Part shown: positions 25,565-33,945 of the stretch, in pieces | Layout of the letters: every line of letters begins with the position of its first letter | Position numbering within the stretch: position 1 is the first letter of the stretch | Assembly: GCF_008042035.1 (NCBI RefSeq) | Contig: NZ_RDBL01000021.1 | Span: 78,214-142,213 of the forward strand | Reading direction: 5' to 3' | Origin: Streptomyces sp. col6 | GTDB lineage: Bacteria > Actinomycetota > Actinomycetes > Streptomycetales > Streptomycetaceae | Length of the DNA stretch: 64,000 nucleotides | Notes under the pieces: model-generated | Told to the model about the DNA's origin: nothing | What the model saw: the letters and a program-made list of their open reading frames with translations, nothing else | Databases searched by the model: none | Translations under genes and position numbers: made by a program

Positions 25565-26343
25565 GTGTTCCTGGCCCTGCTGGAGCTGCGCGCAGCCCGA
25601 GGACGCTTCCTGCTCATGGGATCCGTCGTGGTGCTCGTCGCCGCACTTGTCGGCATCGTCTCCGGTTTCACCGCCGGCCTGGGAGACGACACCGTCTCCG
25701 CGCTGCGCCGCCTGCCCGCCGCTCAGCTCGTCTTCTCCTCGGACGCCCGGTCCGACCAGTTCGCCCGCAGCCTCCTCGACGAGAAGACCGCCACCGCGTG
25801 GAGCGCGGACGCGGACACGCAGACGACTCCGCTGGGGGTCTCCATCACCCGCGGCACGACGGACCGCGGCATCGAGGTCGACCTTGCCGCCTTCGGCGTC
25901 GAGCCAGGCTCCTTCCTCGCCCCCTCCGTCACCACGGGCCGGGGCCTCGGCGGCAAGGCACCGGACAGCGTGGTGATGTCCGCGAAGCTCGCCGACGAGG
26001 CCTGATCGCTCCCCTCGTGGTCGGGGCCTTCTTCGCCGTGTGGACAGTGCAGCGGCAGCCCGAGCTCGCTCTGCTGCGGGCCATGGGCGCCTCGCGCAGA
26101 CGGCTGCTCGCCCACACCGTCCTCCAGGCGGCCCTGGTCGTCGTCATCGGCACCGCGGTGGGCGCCGCCCTCGCAGCAGGGGTCGGACTGCTGGTCGGCG
26201 AACAGGTGCCGTTCAGTCTGCCCGCGGCCTCCCTCGCCCTCACCATGTGCACCGTGGCGGCCGTGGGCCTCGCGGGCACCGCCCTGACCCTGCGCCGGGT
26301 CACCCGAGCCGACCCGCTGACCATGCTGGGAGCCAACCGATGA
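25565..26343 (+). pseudogene. FtsX/DevC-type ABC permease, internal deletion and frameshift
   Basis: From the GTG at 25565 (ribosome site AAAGGA) an N-terminal helix and extracytoplasmic part read normally (LLELRAARGRFLLMGSVVVLVAALVGIVSG, then VSITRGTTDRGIEVDLAAFGVEPGSF) for 146 residues to a TGA at 26003-26005. The frame next door then supplies the C-terminal third: LIAPLVVGAFFAVWTVQRQPELALLRAMGASRRRLLAHT and the last two helices, ending QPMS-adjacent at 26343. Compared with usual 350-residue members, roughly 100-150 residues in the middle are missing, so this is a deletion plus frameshift. The downstream ATPase still overlaps the end as ATGA. The exporter is probably inactive. Confidence 0.75.
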
Positions 26344-27023
26344 GCCTCGAACTGTCCGGCGTCACCGTCGCGTTCGGCCGCGCCGACGCCCGTACCGCCG
26401 TCCTTGACGCGCTCGACGTGACCTTCGAGCCCGGCCGGATGACCGCTCTGGTCGGCCCGTCCGGCTCCGGCAAGTCCACCATGCTTGCCGTCGCGGGTGC
26501 GCTGCTGCGGCCCACCTCGGGGCAGGTGCTCCTGGAGGGCGAGGACCTCGCCGGGTTCTCCGACTCCCAGCGCGCCAGGGTCCGCCGCGAACGGATCGGC
26601 TACATGTTCCAGAGCGGCAACCTGCTCTCGGGCCTCACCGCCACCGACCAGTTGCTCGCCGCCGTCCATATTCGCGGCGCCCGCCCGCGTGCGCACCGTT
26701 CCCGTGCCCAGGAGGCCCTGACCCGGGTGGGACTCGGGCATCGCCTGCGGCACCGCCCCGAACAGCTCTCCGGAGGCGAGCGCCAGCGTGTCGCCCTGGC
26801 ACGGGCGCTCTTCCTCGCGCCGAAACTCCTGCTGATCGACGAACCGACAGCGGCCGTCGACCGCTTCCAGGCCGCTGACCTGGCCGCGCTCCTCGCCGCA
26901 CGTACCCACGAGGACCAGTGCGTCACGGTCGTGGCGACGCACGACCCCGTGGTGGCGGAGGCCGCAGACCGGGTCGTGGACATGGCCGCACTGGCTGCCG
27001 ACGAGAAGCCGATCGTCCACTGA
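26340..27023 (+). CDS. ABC transporter ATPase (MacB/LolD type)
   Basis: This 227-residue ATPase has Walker A GPSGSGKST, Q-loop MFQSGNLLSGL, signature LSGGERQRVALARALF, Walker B LLLIDEPTAAVD and H-loop VATHD. It pairs with the upstream FtsX-like permease, forming an exporter of the DevA/LolD kind. Its reading frame is intact although its partner is broken, which suggests recent decay or a partner elsewhere. It is coupled to the permease remnant by an ATGA overlap. Confidence 0.9.
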   Translation: MSLELSGVTVAFGRADARTAVLDALDVTFEPGRMTALVGPSGSGKSTMLAVAGALLRPTSGQVLLEGEDLAGFSDSQRARVRRERIGYMFQSGNLLSGLTATDQLLAAVHIRGARPRAHRSRAQEALTRVGLGHRLRHRPEQLSGGERQRVALARALFLAPKLLLIDEPTAAVDRFQAADLAALLAARTHEDQCVTVVATHDPVVAEAADRVVDMAALAADEKPIVH

Positions 27024-27169
27024 GACGCCTTCGGCGCCGTTACTCCAGCCGGGCAGCCCCCGGTGCCGGGGGGCGTGCTGTGCGGGGGAAGGCTCGTTCG
27101 AGAGCCGTGGCCAGCGCGGTGGGAAGCGCTGACGCGCCCCGAGTCCTCGATCGGCGAACGCCTTGAAAG

Positions 27170-27208
27170 GTGCGACGGCCCCGACCCGGCGGGAAGGGAC
27201 CGTCGCAC
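27170..27208. terminator. Bidirectional hairpin between convergent genes
   Basis: GTGCGACGG (27170-27178) pairs with CCGTCGCAC (27200-27208); three further G-C pairs follow after one mismatch. It lies between the ABC ATPase stop and the stop of the convergent membrane protein gene, so it can end both transcripts. Confidence 0.65.
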
Positions 27209-27218
27209 GGGCGGGCGT

Positions 27219-27791
27219 TCAGTCCTTTCGGTTCGCGGCCCCGAGGCGCAGCGCGGAGACGAGGAAGAAGACGCCCCCGAGAAAGGCGTACCCGGCCAGA
27301 TTCGCGAGCGTCGCGCCCTCCTTGCCGGCCTGAAGGAAGAAGCTTGTGCCGGCGAGGGTGGAGATGGCCCCGCTCACGATCATCGGCCACTGCCCGCCCA
27401 TCCGTCGCCGCACCAGGGCCACGGCGAGCTGCGCGATGCCCGCGGTGACGGCCCAGACGCCCCAGACGCGCAGGACGGCCGGAACGCCGGAGGTGAGTGC
27501 GGCCCCCAGGGCGATGCCGGTGAGGGCGCTCAGGCCGACGTTCACCCATAGCCTCGCGGCGGCACCGCCGGCCGCCCGGGTCGACCGCAGATCGACCACC
27601 GCGCAGGCCGCGTCGAAGAGCGGGTAGAGCACGAGCAGCGTTCCGTTGAGCGGGCCCAGCGTGTCGGCCGTCGCGAACAGCAGGGCCGCCCAGACGGCGG
27701 CGAACGCGAACCGCAGGAGATACAAGGTGCGCAGAGGCGCCGAGAACGGGGCCGGTGCGGTGGGAGCGGGCCGGCTGACGACGGTGTCCAT
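27219..27791 (-). CDS. HdeD/DUF308-like membrane protein
   Basis: This 190-residue protein has about six hydrophobic helices arranged as three similar pairs (LYLLRFAFAAVWAALLF; LNGTLLVLYPLFDAACAVVDL; ARLWVNVGLSALTGIALGAAL; VLRVWGVWAVTAGIAQLAVALV; MIVSGAISTLAGTSFFL; ANLAGYAFLGGVFFLVSAL). This is the pattern of the HdeD/DUF308 family, whose members are linked to acid or envelope stress. It is divergent from a TetR gene, with one strong operator copy in front of each. Confidence 0.7.
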   Translation of the reverse strand: MDTVVSRPAPTAPAPFSAPLRTLYLLRFAFAAVWAALLFATADTLGPLNGTLLVLYPLFDAACAVVDLRSTRAAGGAAARLWVNVGLSALTGIALGAALTSGVPAVLRVWGVWAVTAGIAQLAVALVRRRMGGQWPMIVSGAISTLAGTSFFLQAGKEGATLANLAGYAFLGGVFFLVSALRLGAANRKD

Positions 27792-27812
27792 GGCGAAGCC
27801 GCCTTCCTGGAT

Positions 27813-27884
27813 GAGGGAGAACGTTCGGTATCTTCATATCGTCAGGTGCTCGGGGCAACCTGTCAAGACCGAACGTTCTCCCTC
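27813..27884. promoter_or_regulatory. Two TetR operators as a 17-bp perfect inverted repeat
   Basis: GAGGGAGAACGTTCGGT (27813-27829) is repeated in exact inverse as ACCGAACGTTCTCCCTC (27868-27884), 38 bp apart. Each arm holds the palindromic core GAACGTTC. One copy lies 22 bp in front of the membrane-protein start and the other 18 bp in front of the TetR start, as expected for a repressor that blocks both divergent promoters. Confidence 0.75.
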
Positions 27885-27902
27885 GGCTGTAGAGTGGGAG
27901 CC

Positions 27903-28502
27903 ATGAGCCGGAAGACAAAAGAAGGCAGCACATCCGAGGCCCGAGCGCGGCTGCTCGGGACGGCGGTAAGGATCTTCTACGCGGAGGGCATCCACTCCGT
28001 CGGCATCGACCGGATCATCGCCGAGGCACAGGTGACCCGGGCCACCCTGTACCGCCACTTCACCGGCAAGGAGGACCTCGTCCTCGCGTACCTCGAACAG
28101 GCGGACCACGGCATAAGAGCGCAGCTGTCGGCCGCCCAGGACAGCGCGGGAACTCCGGGCGACAAGGTGCGTGCGGTCGGCCGGGCCATCGCCGAAGGCA
28201 TCCGGTCGGAAGGCTTCCGCGGCTGCGCCTTCCTCAATGCCGCGGCCGAGTACCCCGACCCCTCGCACCCGATCCACCAGGCCGTTCTCGCGCACCGGCA
28301 GTGGTTCCTCGACACCGTCACGTACCTGCTGGCACAGGTCGGGGACGTGCCGGCCGAGGCGGCGGGACGGCACTTCGTCATGCTGCGGGACGGGGCCATG
28401 GCCGCGGGATGCCTCGCCGATCCCGGACTGATCACCGAGACGTTCCTCGAGGGCGTCGAAGGCATTCTGCAGGCACGCTCCGCAGCGCACGTGGCCGACT
28501 GA
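27903..28502 (+). CDS. TetR-family regulator
   Basis: This 199-residue protein has a basic N-terminus then a TetR HTH (RLLGTAVRIFYAEGIHSVGIDRIIAEAQVTRATLYRHFTGKEDLVLAYLEQ). The C-terminal domain contains FRGCAFLNAAAEYPDPSHPIHQAVLAHRQWF, a string typical of the TetR subgroup that controls oxidoreductases or membrane proteins. The twin operators in the 111-bp gap to the divergent membrane gene indicate autorepression. A short tandem repeat starts at its stop codon. Confidence 0.9.
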   Translation: MSRKTKEGSTSEARARLLGTAVRIFYAEGIHSVGIDRIIAEAQVTRATLYRHFTGKEDLVLAYLEQADHGIRAQLSAAQDSAGTPGDKVRAVGRAIAEGIRSEGFRGCAFLNAAAEYPDPSHPIHQAVLAHRQWFLDTVTYLLAQVGDVPAEAAGRHFVMLRDGAMAAGCLADPGLITETFLEGVEGILQARSAAHVAD

Positions 28503-28534
28503 GTGAGTCCGGCCGAGTGAGTCCGGCCGAGTGA
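28501..28534 (+). repeat. 14-bp tandem repeat at TetR stop codon
   Basis: GAGTGAGTCCGGCC occurs twice back to back (28501-28514, 28515-28528) and a third partial copy GAGTGA follows. The first copy begins in the TetR stop codon. It looks like slippage duplication. Confidence 0.7.
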
Positions 28535-28828
28535 CCGGCGAGGGCGGCCGGCGAGACCGGCCTTCCGGTCACGGGTGGCGCCTCGCGCGGGTGATCCAGG
28601 TGGGAGCAAGGGATCCCGGACCCGGCCCTGAACGTGCCGAGTGGGGTGGGGCGTGCGTCGCCGGCCGCCTGCCTCTGCCGTTCGGCTCACGGATACCCGC
28701 GGCACCGCGTCCGATGCGAGGGGTACGCTCGCCACCGTTGCAGCCGCTCGACCGCACCCTGCACACCGCAGGAGGAGCGGGGCCGGCCCAGAGGCGGGCG
28801 GCGGCTTGCGGAGAACTGGGGGGTAGCC
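28503..28828 (+). other. Gap with terminator-like hairpin
   Basis: This 326-base gap holds the tandem repeat above and a possible terminator of the TetR gene: GTGACCGG (28531-28538) pairs with CCGGTCAC (28565-28572) around a GC-rich interior that can fold further. The remaining bases to 28828 show no gene I can support and should contain the promoter of the next gene. Confidence 0.5.
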
Positions 28829-29659
28829 ATGTCCTTGGCCATGTGTCCGCTGTGCAGTGACGACGAGGACATCGAGGTGCGCGCGACGCTCGGCGGTGGA
28901 CGCCGGATGCTGCGGCACCGGTGCGGATACGAGTGGGAGCACAGGCAGCCGCCGTCCCCGCAGAGACATACGGCCCCGTCCTTCGAGGTTCTCCGGGCAC
29001 GATTCCCGAAACCCGAGGACGTCGATCCCGAGCGGATGGAGCGCGTGGCCCGGCTGAAGGCGCAATATCTTGAGATCGAGCCGGACTTCGACGCGCGTGT
29101 GGCCGCCTACTGGTCCAAGTACCAAGAGGTATTCGCGCCGGACGGACTGCAGACGTGCAACCCACAGGTGCTCAAGGACTTCGCCAACTCCGAGATCGGT
29201 GCGCGTCCCGGGAACCAGGCCACGTTCAACTCGGCGTGGAACGGTATGGGCGATGCGGCGGCAGCCGAGGCGACCCGCTCGACGATCGGTTACCTCCTGT
29301 ACGGCCCTGGCGAGGTGCCCCTGGAGGAGCGGCTCCAGCAACTGCTCGACGGAACGAAGCCTTTCGCCATGACCGGCTTCAAGGAAGCGCTCCTCACGAA
29401 GGTCCTGTGCGTGGTGTACCCCGAGCGGTTCCTGACGATCCTCACGTACATGACGGACGCGGGCGGCAAGCGCGAGATCGCACGCATGGTCTACGGCTTG
29501 GAGCTTCCGGCACCGGAGTCCGTGAGCTGGACCCGTGGGCGCCTCATTCTCTGGAGCAATGATCTCCTTCGTGGCCTCGTCGGCGACGGCTTCGCCAACC
29601 AGCAGCACTCGGCCGCGTTCCTGTGGTGGGCCAAGGATCGTGTCGAGCGGTGCGGGTGA
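28829..29659 (+). CDS. Hypothetical protein with zinc ribbon; McrB-N-like core
   Basis: This 276-residue protein starts at the ATG at 28829 after GGGGGG. The N-terminus MCPLCSDDEDIEVRATLGGGRRMLRHRCGYEW is a small zinc-ribbon-like unit. The main part contains DGLQTCNPQVLKDFANSEIGARPGNQATFNSAWNGMGDAAAAE and KPFAMTGFKEALLTKVLCVVYPERFLTILTYMTDAGGKREIARMVYGLELP. The second string recalls the part of McrB-type or related defence proteins that reads LYFPDRFLPIFS...HLxxFxxxLG, but this is a by-eye resemblance only. No nuclease or ATPase motif is seen. A lone accessory or defence-related role is possible. Confidence 0.55.
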   Translation: MSLAMCPLCSDDEDIEVRATLGGGRRMLRHRCGYEWEHRQPPSPQRHTAPSFEVLRARFPKPEDVDPERMERVARLKAQYLEIEPDFDARVAAYWSKYQEVFAPDGLQTCNPQVLKDFANSEIGARPGNQATFNSAWNGMGDAAAAEATRSTIGYLLYGPGEVPLEERLQQLLDGTKPFAMTGFKEALLTKVLCVVYPERFLTILTYMTDAGGKREIARMVYGLELPAPESVSWTRGRLILWSNDLLRGLVGDGFANQQHSAAFLWWAKDRVERCG

Positions 29660-29709
29660 CGGAGAAGAAGGGGCGAACACCGGAGCCGACGGAGCGGGTC
29701 AGGAAGTAG

Positions 29710-30246
29710 CTAACGGCCGGGTGTCCTGCTGCTCGTGGAGCAGCGGAGCGAGGCCTCCCGGAAGACGCCCACCAGTTCTGTCTCGCCGGTCGTGGTGAGC
29801 AGCCGCTTGGGCACGATCAGCAGTCCGGGCTTCCAGCCGAAGCGGCCCGTGGCGGTGTAGGCCCGCTCCGTCTGGTAGTAGCGCTTCATGGTGCGCCACG
29901 GCACCCGCATGATCTCGTCGGAGCCGCGGGACAGGACGAAGCCGGCGTGGTCGATGACAGCCTGTTTTTCGCCCGTGGCCTGTTCGGCGCGGAACATGTG
30001 ACCGGCAAGCATCGGAGGCAGGAACACGCAGAGCGCACCGTAGACGAGAGCGAGCATCAGCAGCCCCGCGTTGACCGAGTTGCCGTCGACGGCGGGCTTC
30101 AGGCCCAGCGCCGTCATCACCACCGCGGCCACGGCAATGAGCCGGCGCAGCCGCCTGAGCCATCCAGTTGCTGCGAAAGCCTCGTCGAATTCCTCCCGCG
30201 TCAGGGTTCCGCTGACGGTGATGGTGGTATGCCGTATGTCGTCCAC
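29710..30246 (-). CDS. YcxB-like two-helix membrane protein
   Basis: This 178-residue protein starts at a GTG. A short N-terminal strand segment (TTITVSGTLTREEFDEAF) precedes two hydrophobic helices (RLIAVAAVVMTALGLKPAV; VNAGLLMLALVYGALCVFLPPMLAG), followed by a soluble tail EKQAVIDHAGFVLSRGSDEIMRVPWRTMKRYYQTERAYTATGRFGWKPGLLIVPKR. That PH-like tail with W.xxxxxYxET and FxxVPKRxL is the YcxB pattern. Function is unknown in the family. Confidence 0.75.
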   Translation of the reverse strand: MDDIRHTTITVSGTLTREEFDEAFAATGWLRRLRRLIAVAAVVMTALGLKPAVDGNSVNAGLLMLALVYGALCVFLPPMLAGHMFRAEQATGEKQAVIDHAGFVLSRGSDEIMRVPWRTMKRYYQTERAYTATGRFGWKPGLLIVPKRLLTTTGETELVGVFREASLRCSTSSRTPGR

Positions 30247-30322
30247 GAGCGCGGAGCCTACAGGTCCGTGCCCGGCCCGCCGGTACGTGATCGGACCGGG
30301 TGCGCAGGACCGTATGGAGACG

Positions 30323-31435
30323 TCAGGCCCCAGGGGCGGCGTCGTACCCGATCGCGATCATGGCCGCGTCATCGTCGAGATTCCCGCCGACGTACTGCAG
30401 GAGATCGCAGCGGAACCGGTCGATGAAGGCGTCGGGATCGTCCTCGGCCCAGCCGGTGATGCGTTCGGCGAGCGGGTAGAAGGCGCGGGAGTCGTCGCGG
30501 GCCTCGGTGACCCCGTCGGTGTACAGCAGCAGAAGGTCGCCGGGGACGAACCGGAAGCTGTCGATGCGGTACCGGGGCCGGGAGAGCCCGCCCAGACCCA
30601 GCGGGGGAGCGGGCACGGCGGCGTCCATCCGTAGCGGCCGGCCGTCGCGCAGTACGACCGGCGGGGGATGGCCGCAGGAGACCATGTGTACGCGGTCGTG
30701 CCGGTCGGGGATGTCCAGCACGGTGGCGGTGATGAACGATTCCCCGGGGCCGCCCCCGTCCGACTCGGGCAGCCCCCAGGACACGCTCTCGTCGAGATAG
30801 GCGACCAGCTCGTCCAGGCTCGCCCGGTGGCGGGCCGCGGCGTGGAAGGCGCCGAGCAGCAGGGCCGCGTCGCTGATGGCGCTCACCCCCTTGCCCCTGA
30901 CATCGCCGATGATCAGCCGCGTCCCCGTACCGGTGCGCGCCGCCGCGTACAGGTCCCCGCCGATCTGCGCCTCCGCCTCCGCCGCGAGGTAGAGGGAGGC
31001 TGCGCGCAGCGGCCCGAGGCGCCGGGGCAGCGGGGGCAGGACCACCCGCTGCACCGCCTCCGAGACGTACCGCACCTGCTCCAGTTCCCGTGCGCGGCGC
31101 TCCCGGAGAACGCAGAAGACGACGAGACAGATCCCCACGAGCGCCAGAGCGGCGATCTGCGCCTCGTGGTTGGCCGAGAGCAGTTCATCGGGATCGCGCA
31201 CCAGCCCGACCACCGTTTGCGCGATCACCGCCAGTGCGGCCACGATCCCCACCGACCAGGGGCCACCGATCGACGCCGTGATCGCCGGAGCCGCCACGAG
31301 CAATGGGCCCAGATGGATGTCGGGCGGCGCGAGGACGTCGACCACGAAGACCGCGACGATCCAGCCGATGGGGACAGCGAGCAGTGCCCGGCCTGATCGC
31401 AGCGGCTGGCGGCGTCCTTCGGCGTGCTGCGGCAT
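30323..31435 (-). CDS. Membrane PP2C phosphatase (SpoIIE/RsbU type)
   Basis: This 370-residue protein starts at the ATG at 31435 after AGAGAGGAG. Four N-terminal hydrophobic helices anchor it (ALLAVPIGWIVAVFVVDVLA through IAALALVGICLVVFCVL), then a PPM-type phosphatase domain: EAEAQIGGDLYAAARTG, RLIIGDVRGKGVSAISDAALLLGAFH, MVSCGHPPPVVLRDG, LLLYTDGVTEARDD and DDDAAMIAIGYD, with the Asp metal ligands in GGDL, GDVRGKG and DDDAA. Such proteins dephosphorylate anti-anti-sigma factors in stress or development signalling. No partner anti-sigma gene is adjacent here. Confidence 0.92.
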   Translation of the reverse strand: MPQHAEGRRQPLRSGRALLAVPIGWIVAVFVVDVLAPPDIHLGPLLVAAPAITASIGGPWSVGIVAALAVIAQTVVGLVRDPDELLSANHEAQIAALALVGICLVVFCVLRERRARELEQVRYVSEAVQRVVLPPLPRRLGPLRAASLYLAAEAEAQIGGDLYAAARTGTGTRLIIGDVRGKGVSAISDAALLLGAFHAAARHRASLDELVAYLDESVSWGLPESDGGGPGESFITATVLDIPDRHDRVHMVSCGHPPPVVLRDGRPLRMDAAVPAPPLGLGGLSRPRYRIDSFRFVPGDLLLLYTDGVTEARDDSRAFYPLAERITGWAEDDPDAFIDRFRCDLLQYVGGNLDDDAAMIAIGYDAAPGA

Positions 31436-31755
31436 GACTCCTCTCTATACCGCGCCCGCCCGGCTCGCATCGGTCGACGCGGTCCCGGCCTGCCGTTTCA
31501 CCAGGAAGGAGAGGGCCCGCGCGGACGACGTGCGTCCACGCGGGCGCGTGCTGGAGCGCTCAGTGCCCGGCGTGGCAGCCGGTCGCGCCCGAGCTGACGC
31601 GTCGCCGAGCTGTCGGAGCGGGCCGGTGAGCTTGGGGGTCATTTTCAACGGGCCCCGTCATGGGGCCGCCACCCCAGGGGTGAACTCCGCGGGCAGTGCG
31701 TGACAAAGAGCCCGGGATCCGGGCGTCGTGGGATGCTCTGACATGATCACCGGCT
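31436..31755. other. Gap with imperfect hairpin
   Basis: This 320-base divergent gap lies between the phosphatase and the HAD gene. CCCGCGCGGAC (31516-31526) and GTCCACGCGGG (31534-31544) form an 11-bp stem with one mismatch and a 7-nt loop. It is terminator-like, though neither neighbour ends here, so it may be a remnant or an attenuator. No gene is supported. Confidence 0.4.
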
Positions 31756-32421
31756 ATGAGCGACCTCGCGTTCGATGCCCTGTTGTGCGATCTGGACAAC
31801 GTCATCCGCTTCTATGACCTGGACGAGGTGACCCGCCAGGAGCGAGCCGCCGGGATCGCTCCCGGAACCACCATGGAGATCGCGTTCGCCCCCGAGCGGG
31901 ATCTGCCGCTGCTGCTGGGCCGGATCAGCCGGGACCAGTGGGCCGCTTCCATCGCCGAGGCCCTGACCGCTCAGATCCCCGTCCGGCAGGCAGCGGATCT
32001 CGCCACGGCCTTCGCCCATGCTCCGTCCCATGTGGATCAGCACGTGGTCGGGTTGCTCCGCCAGGTCCGTCGCAGCATCCCGGTCGTGCTGGTCACCAAC
32101 GCCACCGTCTGGCTCGACGACGACCTCGCCCGGCTCGGCCTCACCGACCTTGCCGACCACGTGGTCAACAGCTCCCGTGTCCACATCGCGAAGCCCGACG
32201 CCGAGATCTACAGGATCGCCGCCGAGCGAGCGGGCGTACCCGCTCACCGGTGTGCCTTCGTCGACGACAGCCGGACCAACATCGACGCCGCCCGCCGGGC
32301 CGGCATGACCGCCGTGCTCTACCGCGACATCCGCGACCTTCGCCGGCTCGTCGCGCCTGTCGTGGACGCGGCCGCGAAGCCGGCCGCCCGAGCCACGACA
32401 CGGGGTGGTGCCGTTCCGTGA
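31756..32421 (+). CDS. HAD-superfamily hydrolase
   Basis: This 221-residue enzyme has motif I DALLCDLDNVIRFYD (nucleophile Asp and second Asp; N and V follow, a common variant), motif II VLVTNATVWLD, motif III VHIAKPDAEIY (Lys) and motif IV CAFVDDSRTNIDAARRAGMTAVLY. It is a haloacid-dehalogenase-like phosphatase or epoxide-hydrolase-N-type HAD. Substrate is unknown. The last 20 bases of the gene form the left arm of a terminator hairpin, so its C-terminal codons are constrained by RNA structure. Confidence 0.88.
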   Translation: MSDLAFDALLCDLDNVIRFYDLDEVTRQERAAGIAPGTTMEIAFAPERDLPLLLGRISRDQWAASIAEALTAQIPVRQAADLATAFAHAPSHVDQHVVGLLRQVRRSIPVVLVTNATVWLDDDLARLGLTDLADHVVNSSRVHIAKPDAEIYRIAAERAGVPAHRCAFVDDSRTNIDAARRAGMTAVLYRDIRDLRRLVAPVVDAAAKPAARATTRGGAVP

Positions 32422-32442
32422 GCACGGAACGGCACCACCCCG
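32401..32442. terminator. 20-bp perfect hairpin overlapping a stop codon
   Basis: CGGGGTGGTGCCGTTCCGTG (32401-32420) pairs with its exact complement at 32423-32442, leaving a 2-nt centre. The stop codon of the HAD gene lies in the turn. It is a bidirectional terminator for the HAD gene and the convergent FG-GAP gene. Confidence 0.85.
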
Positions 32443-32457
32443 CTTTCGTCGGGTACG

Positions 32458-33945
32458 TCAGCCGATGTTCGGGCCGTTGTCGTTCGACAGGTCGAGGCCG
32501 AAGCGGGACTTGAGCACCGGGGCGCCCAGGTCGACCGGGTTGAAGGCGAACGAGCCCGTCGCGGTCAGCCCCGAGGAAGCGCCCCGCAGCGACCACACGG
32601 CACCGCCGTCCGCGACCGCGTCGAGGTCCTCGTCTGGGGCACCGGCAGCCAGGTCCGCCTTGCCGTCCTTGTTGATGTCCAGCAGCCGGACCGATCCGCC
32701 GAAGTGGTCACCGGTCTCCGCCACGCCCGGCACCCCGGCCGAGTCCTGATGGAAGGACTGCGAACCGGTACCGTTCAGTCCGCCGGAGCCACCCTTCAGC
32801 AGCACCACGGCGCCCGCTCCCTTGGTGCTCTCGATGGCCTCGAAAGGCACACCCGCGGCCAGGTCGGCGTAGCCGTCGCCGTTGACGTCACCCGCGCTGA
32901 GCCGGGCGCCGAACTGGTCGCCCTTCTCGCTCACCCCGGGCACGCCCGCGGTGTCCTGGGTGATCGTCTTCGTCCGGGTGGCGCTCGGACCGGACGCGGA
33001 ACCGTAGTAGATCTTGATGGATCCCGGGTCCGCGGGCAGATCCTCCGTGATGCCGTTCGGGATCACCCGGGTGGCGAGGTCGGCCTTGCCGTCCTTGTCG
33101 AAGTCACCGACCGCGGTGGCCGCGGCGCTCGGGAGCGCGGTCGACTTCGTGGACAGCCCCTTCGAGGTGCCCAGCCACAGCTTGCCGCCCTCGGCGTGGT
33201 TCTCGTACACGAAGAACGTGCACAGGTCGTCGATGCCGTCGCCGTTGAAGTCGCCGGCCGCCGTGTTCGACATGGTGTTGTCCGTGCTGAACATGAAGAT
33301 CCGCTGCTCGCGGGCGGGCTCCCCGGCCCGGGTGAACGGCCCGTAGAGCACGCTGCGCTGCTCCCCGTCGTCTCCGCGCAGCATCATCAGGTCCGTCGTC
33401 CCGTCGCCGTCGAAGTCCCCGGCGGTGATGTTGTCCCCGATCTGGGTATCGGGCGAAGCCGGTATACGGACCGCGCCCTGGCCGGTGATGCCGCCGGTGC
33501 TGCCCCACAGCAGGATGACGGAGCCGTTGATGGCGTATCCCTCGCCCAGGAACCGTTCGTGGGTGACCAGAGCGAGGTCGGTCAGCCCGTCGTGGTCGAG
33601 GTCCTTGGCGACCATCCGGTAGCCGAAGCCGTGATCGTCACCCGGTGCCCCCGGCACGCCCGCGGTGTTCTGATCGATGACCGTGGTGCTCGCTGTCGTC
33701 AGACCCCCGGCCGAGCCGTAGCTGACGGTGATGTATCCGGCCCAGGTGTGTCCGGCCACCGTGGCGGCGGGGGCGGCGACGGCGAGGTCCTGATAGCCGT
33801 CCCCGTTGAAGTCCTCGCGCACGGTGGTAGCTGCTGTACTCCTGGCCGTACCTGCGGACGTGCTGCCGGGGGCGGCGACGGCCGTACCGGCCGACAATGC
33901 CGTTGCAGCACAGACGGCTATGGCCAGCGTGGTGCGAATGCCCAC
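32458..33945 (-). CDS. Secreted FG-GAP repeat (integrin-alpha-like) protein
   Basis: This 495-residue protein starts at the GTG at 33945 (AAGGAG seven bases before). A signal peptide (RTTLAIAVCAATALSAGTAVA) leads into about seven propeller repeats, each with a calcium-binding loop of DxNxDGxxD type: DFNGDGYQD, DLDHDGLTD, DFDGDGTTD, DFNGDGIDD, DFDKDGKAD, DVNGDGYAD and DINKDGKAD. The blades carry the FG-GAP strings such as GDQFGARLSAGDVNGDG. This should be an extracellular calcium-stabilised seven-bladed propeller. No catalytic site is evident; adhesion or ligand binding is the usual inference. Confidence 0.92.
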   Translation of the reverse strand: MGIRTTLAIAVCAATALSAGTAVAAPGSTSAGTARSTAATTVREDFNGDGYQDLAVAAPAATVAGHTWAGYITVSYGSAGGLTTASTTVIDQNTAGVPGAPGDDHGFGYRMVAKDLDHDGLTDLALVTHERFLGEGYAINGSVILLWGSTGGITGQGAVRIPASPDTQIGDNITAGDFDGDGTTDLMMLRGDDGEQRSVLYGPFTRAGEPAREQRIFMFSTDNTMSNTAAGDFNGDGIDDLCTFFVYENHAEGGKLWLGTSKGLSTKSTALPSAAATAVGDFDKDGKADLATRVIPNGITEDLPADPGSIKIYYGSASGPSATRTKTITQDTAGVPGVSEKGDQFGARLSAGDVNGDGYADLAAGVPFEAIESTKGAGAVVLLKGGSGGLNGTGSQSFHQDSAGVPGVAETGDHFGGSVRLLDINKDGKADLAAGAPDEDLDAVADGGAVWSLRGASSGLTATGSFAFNPVDLGAPVLKSRFGLDLSNDNGPNIG

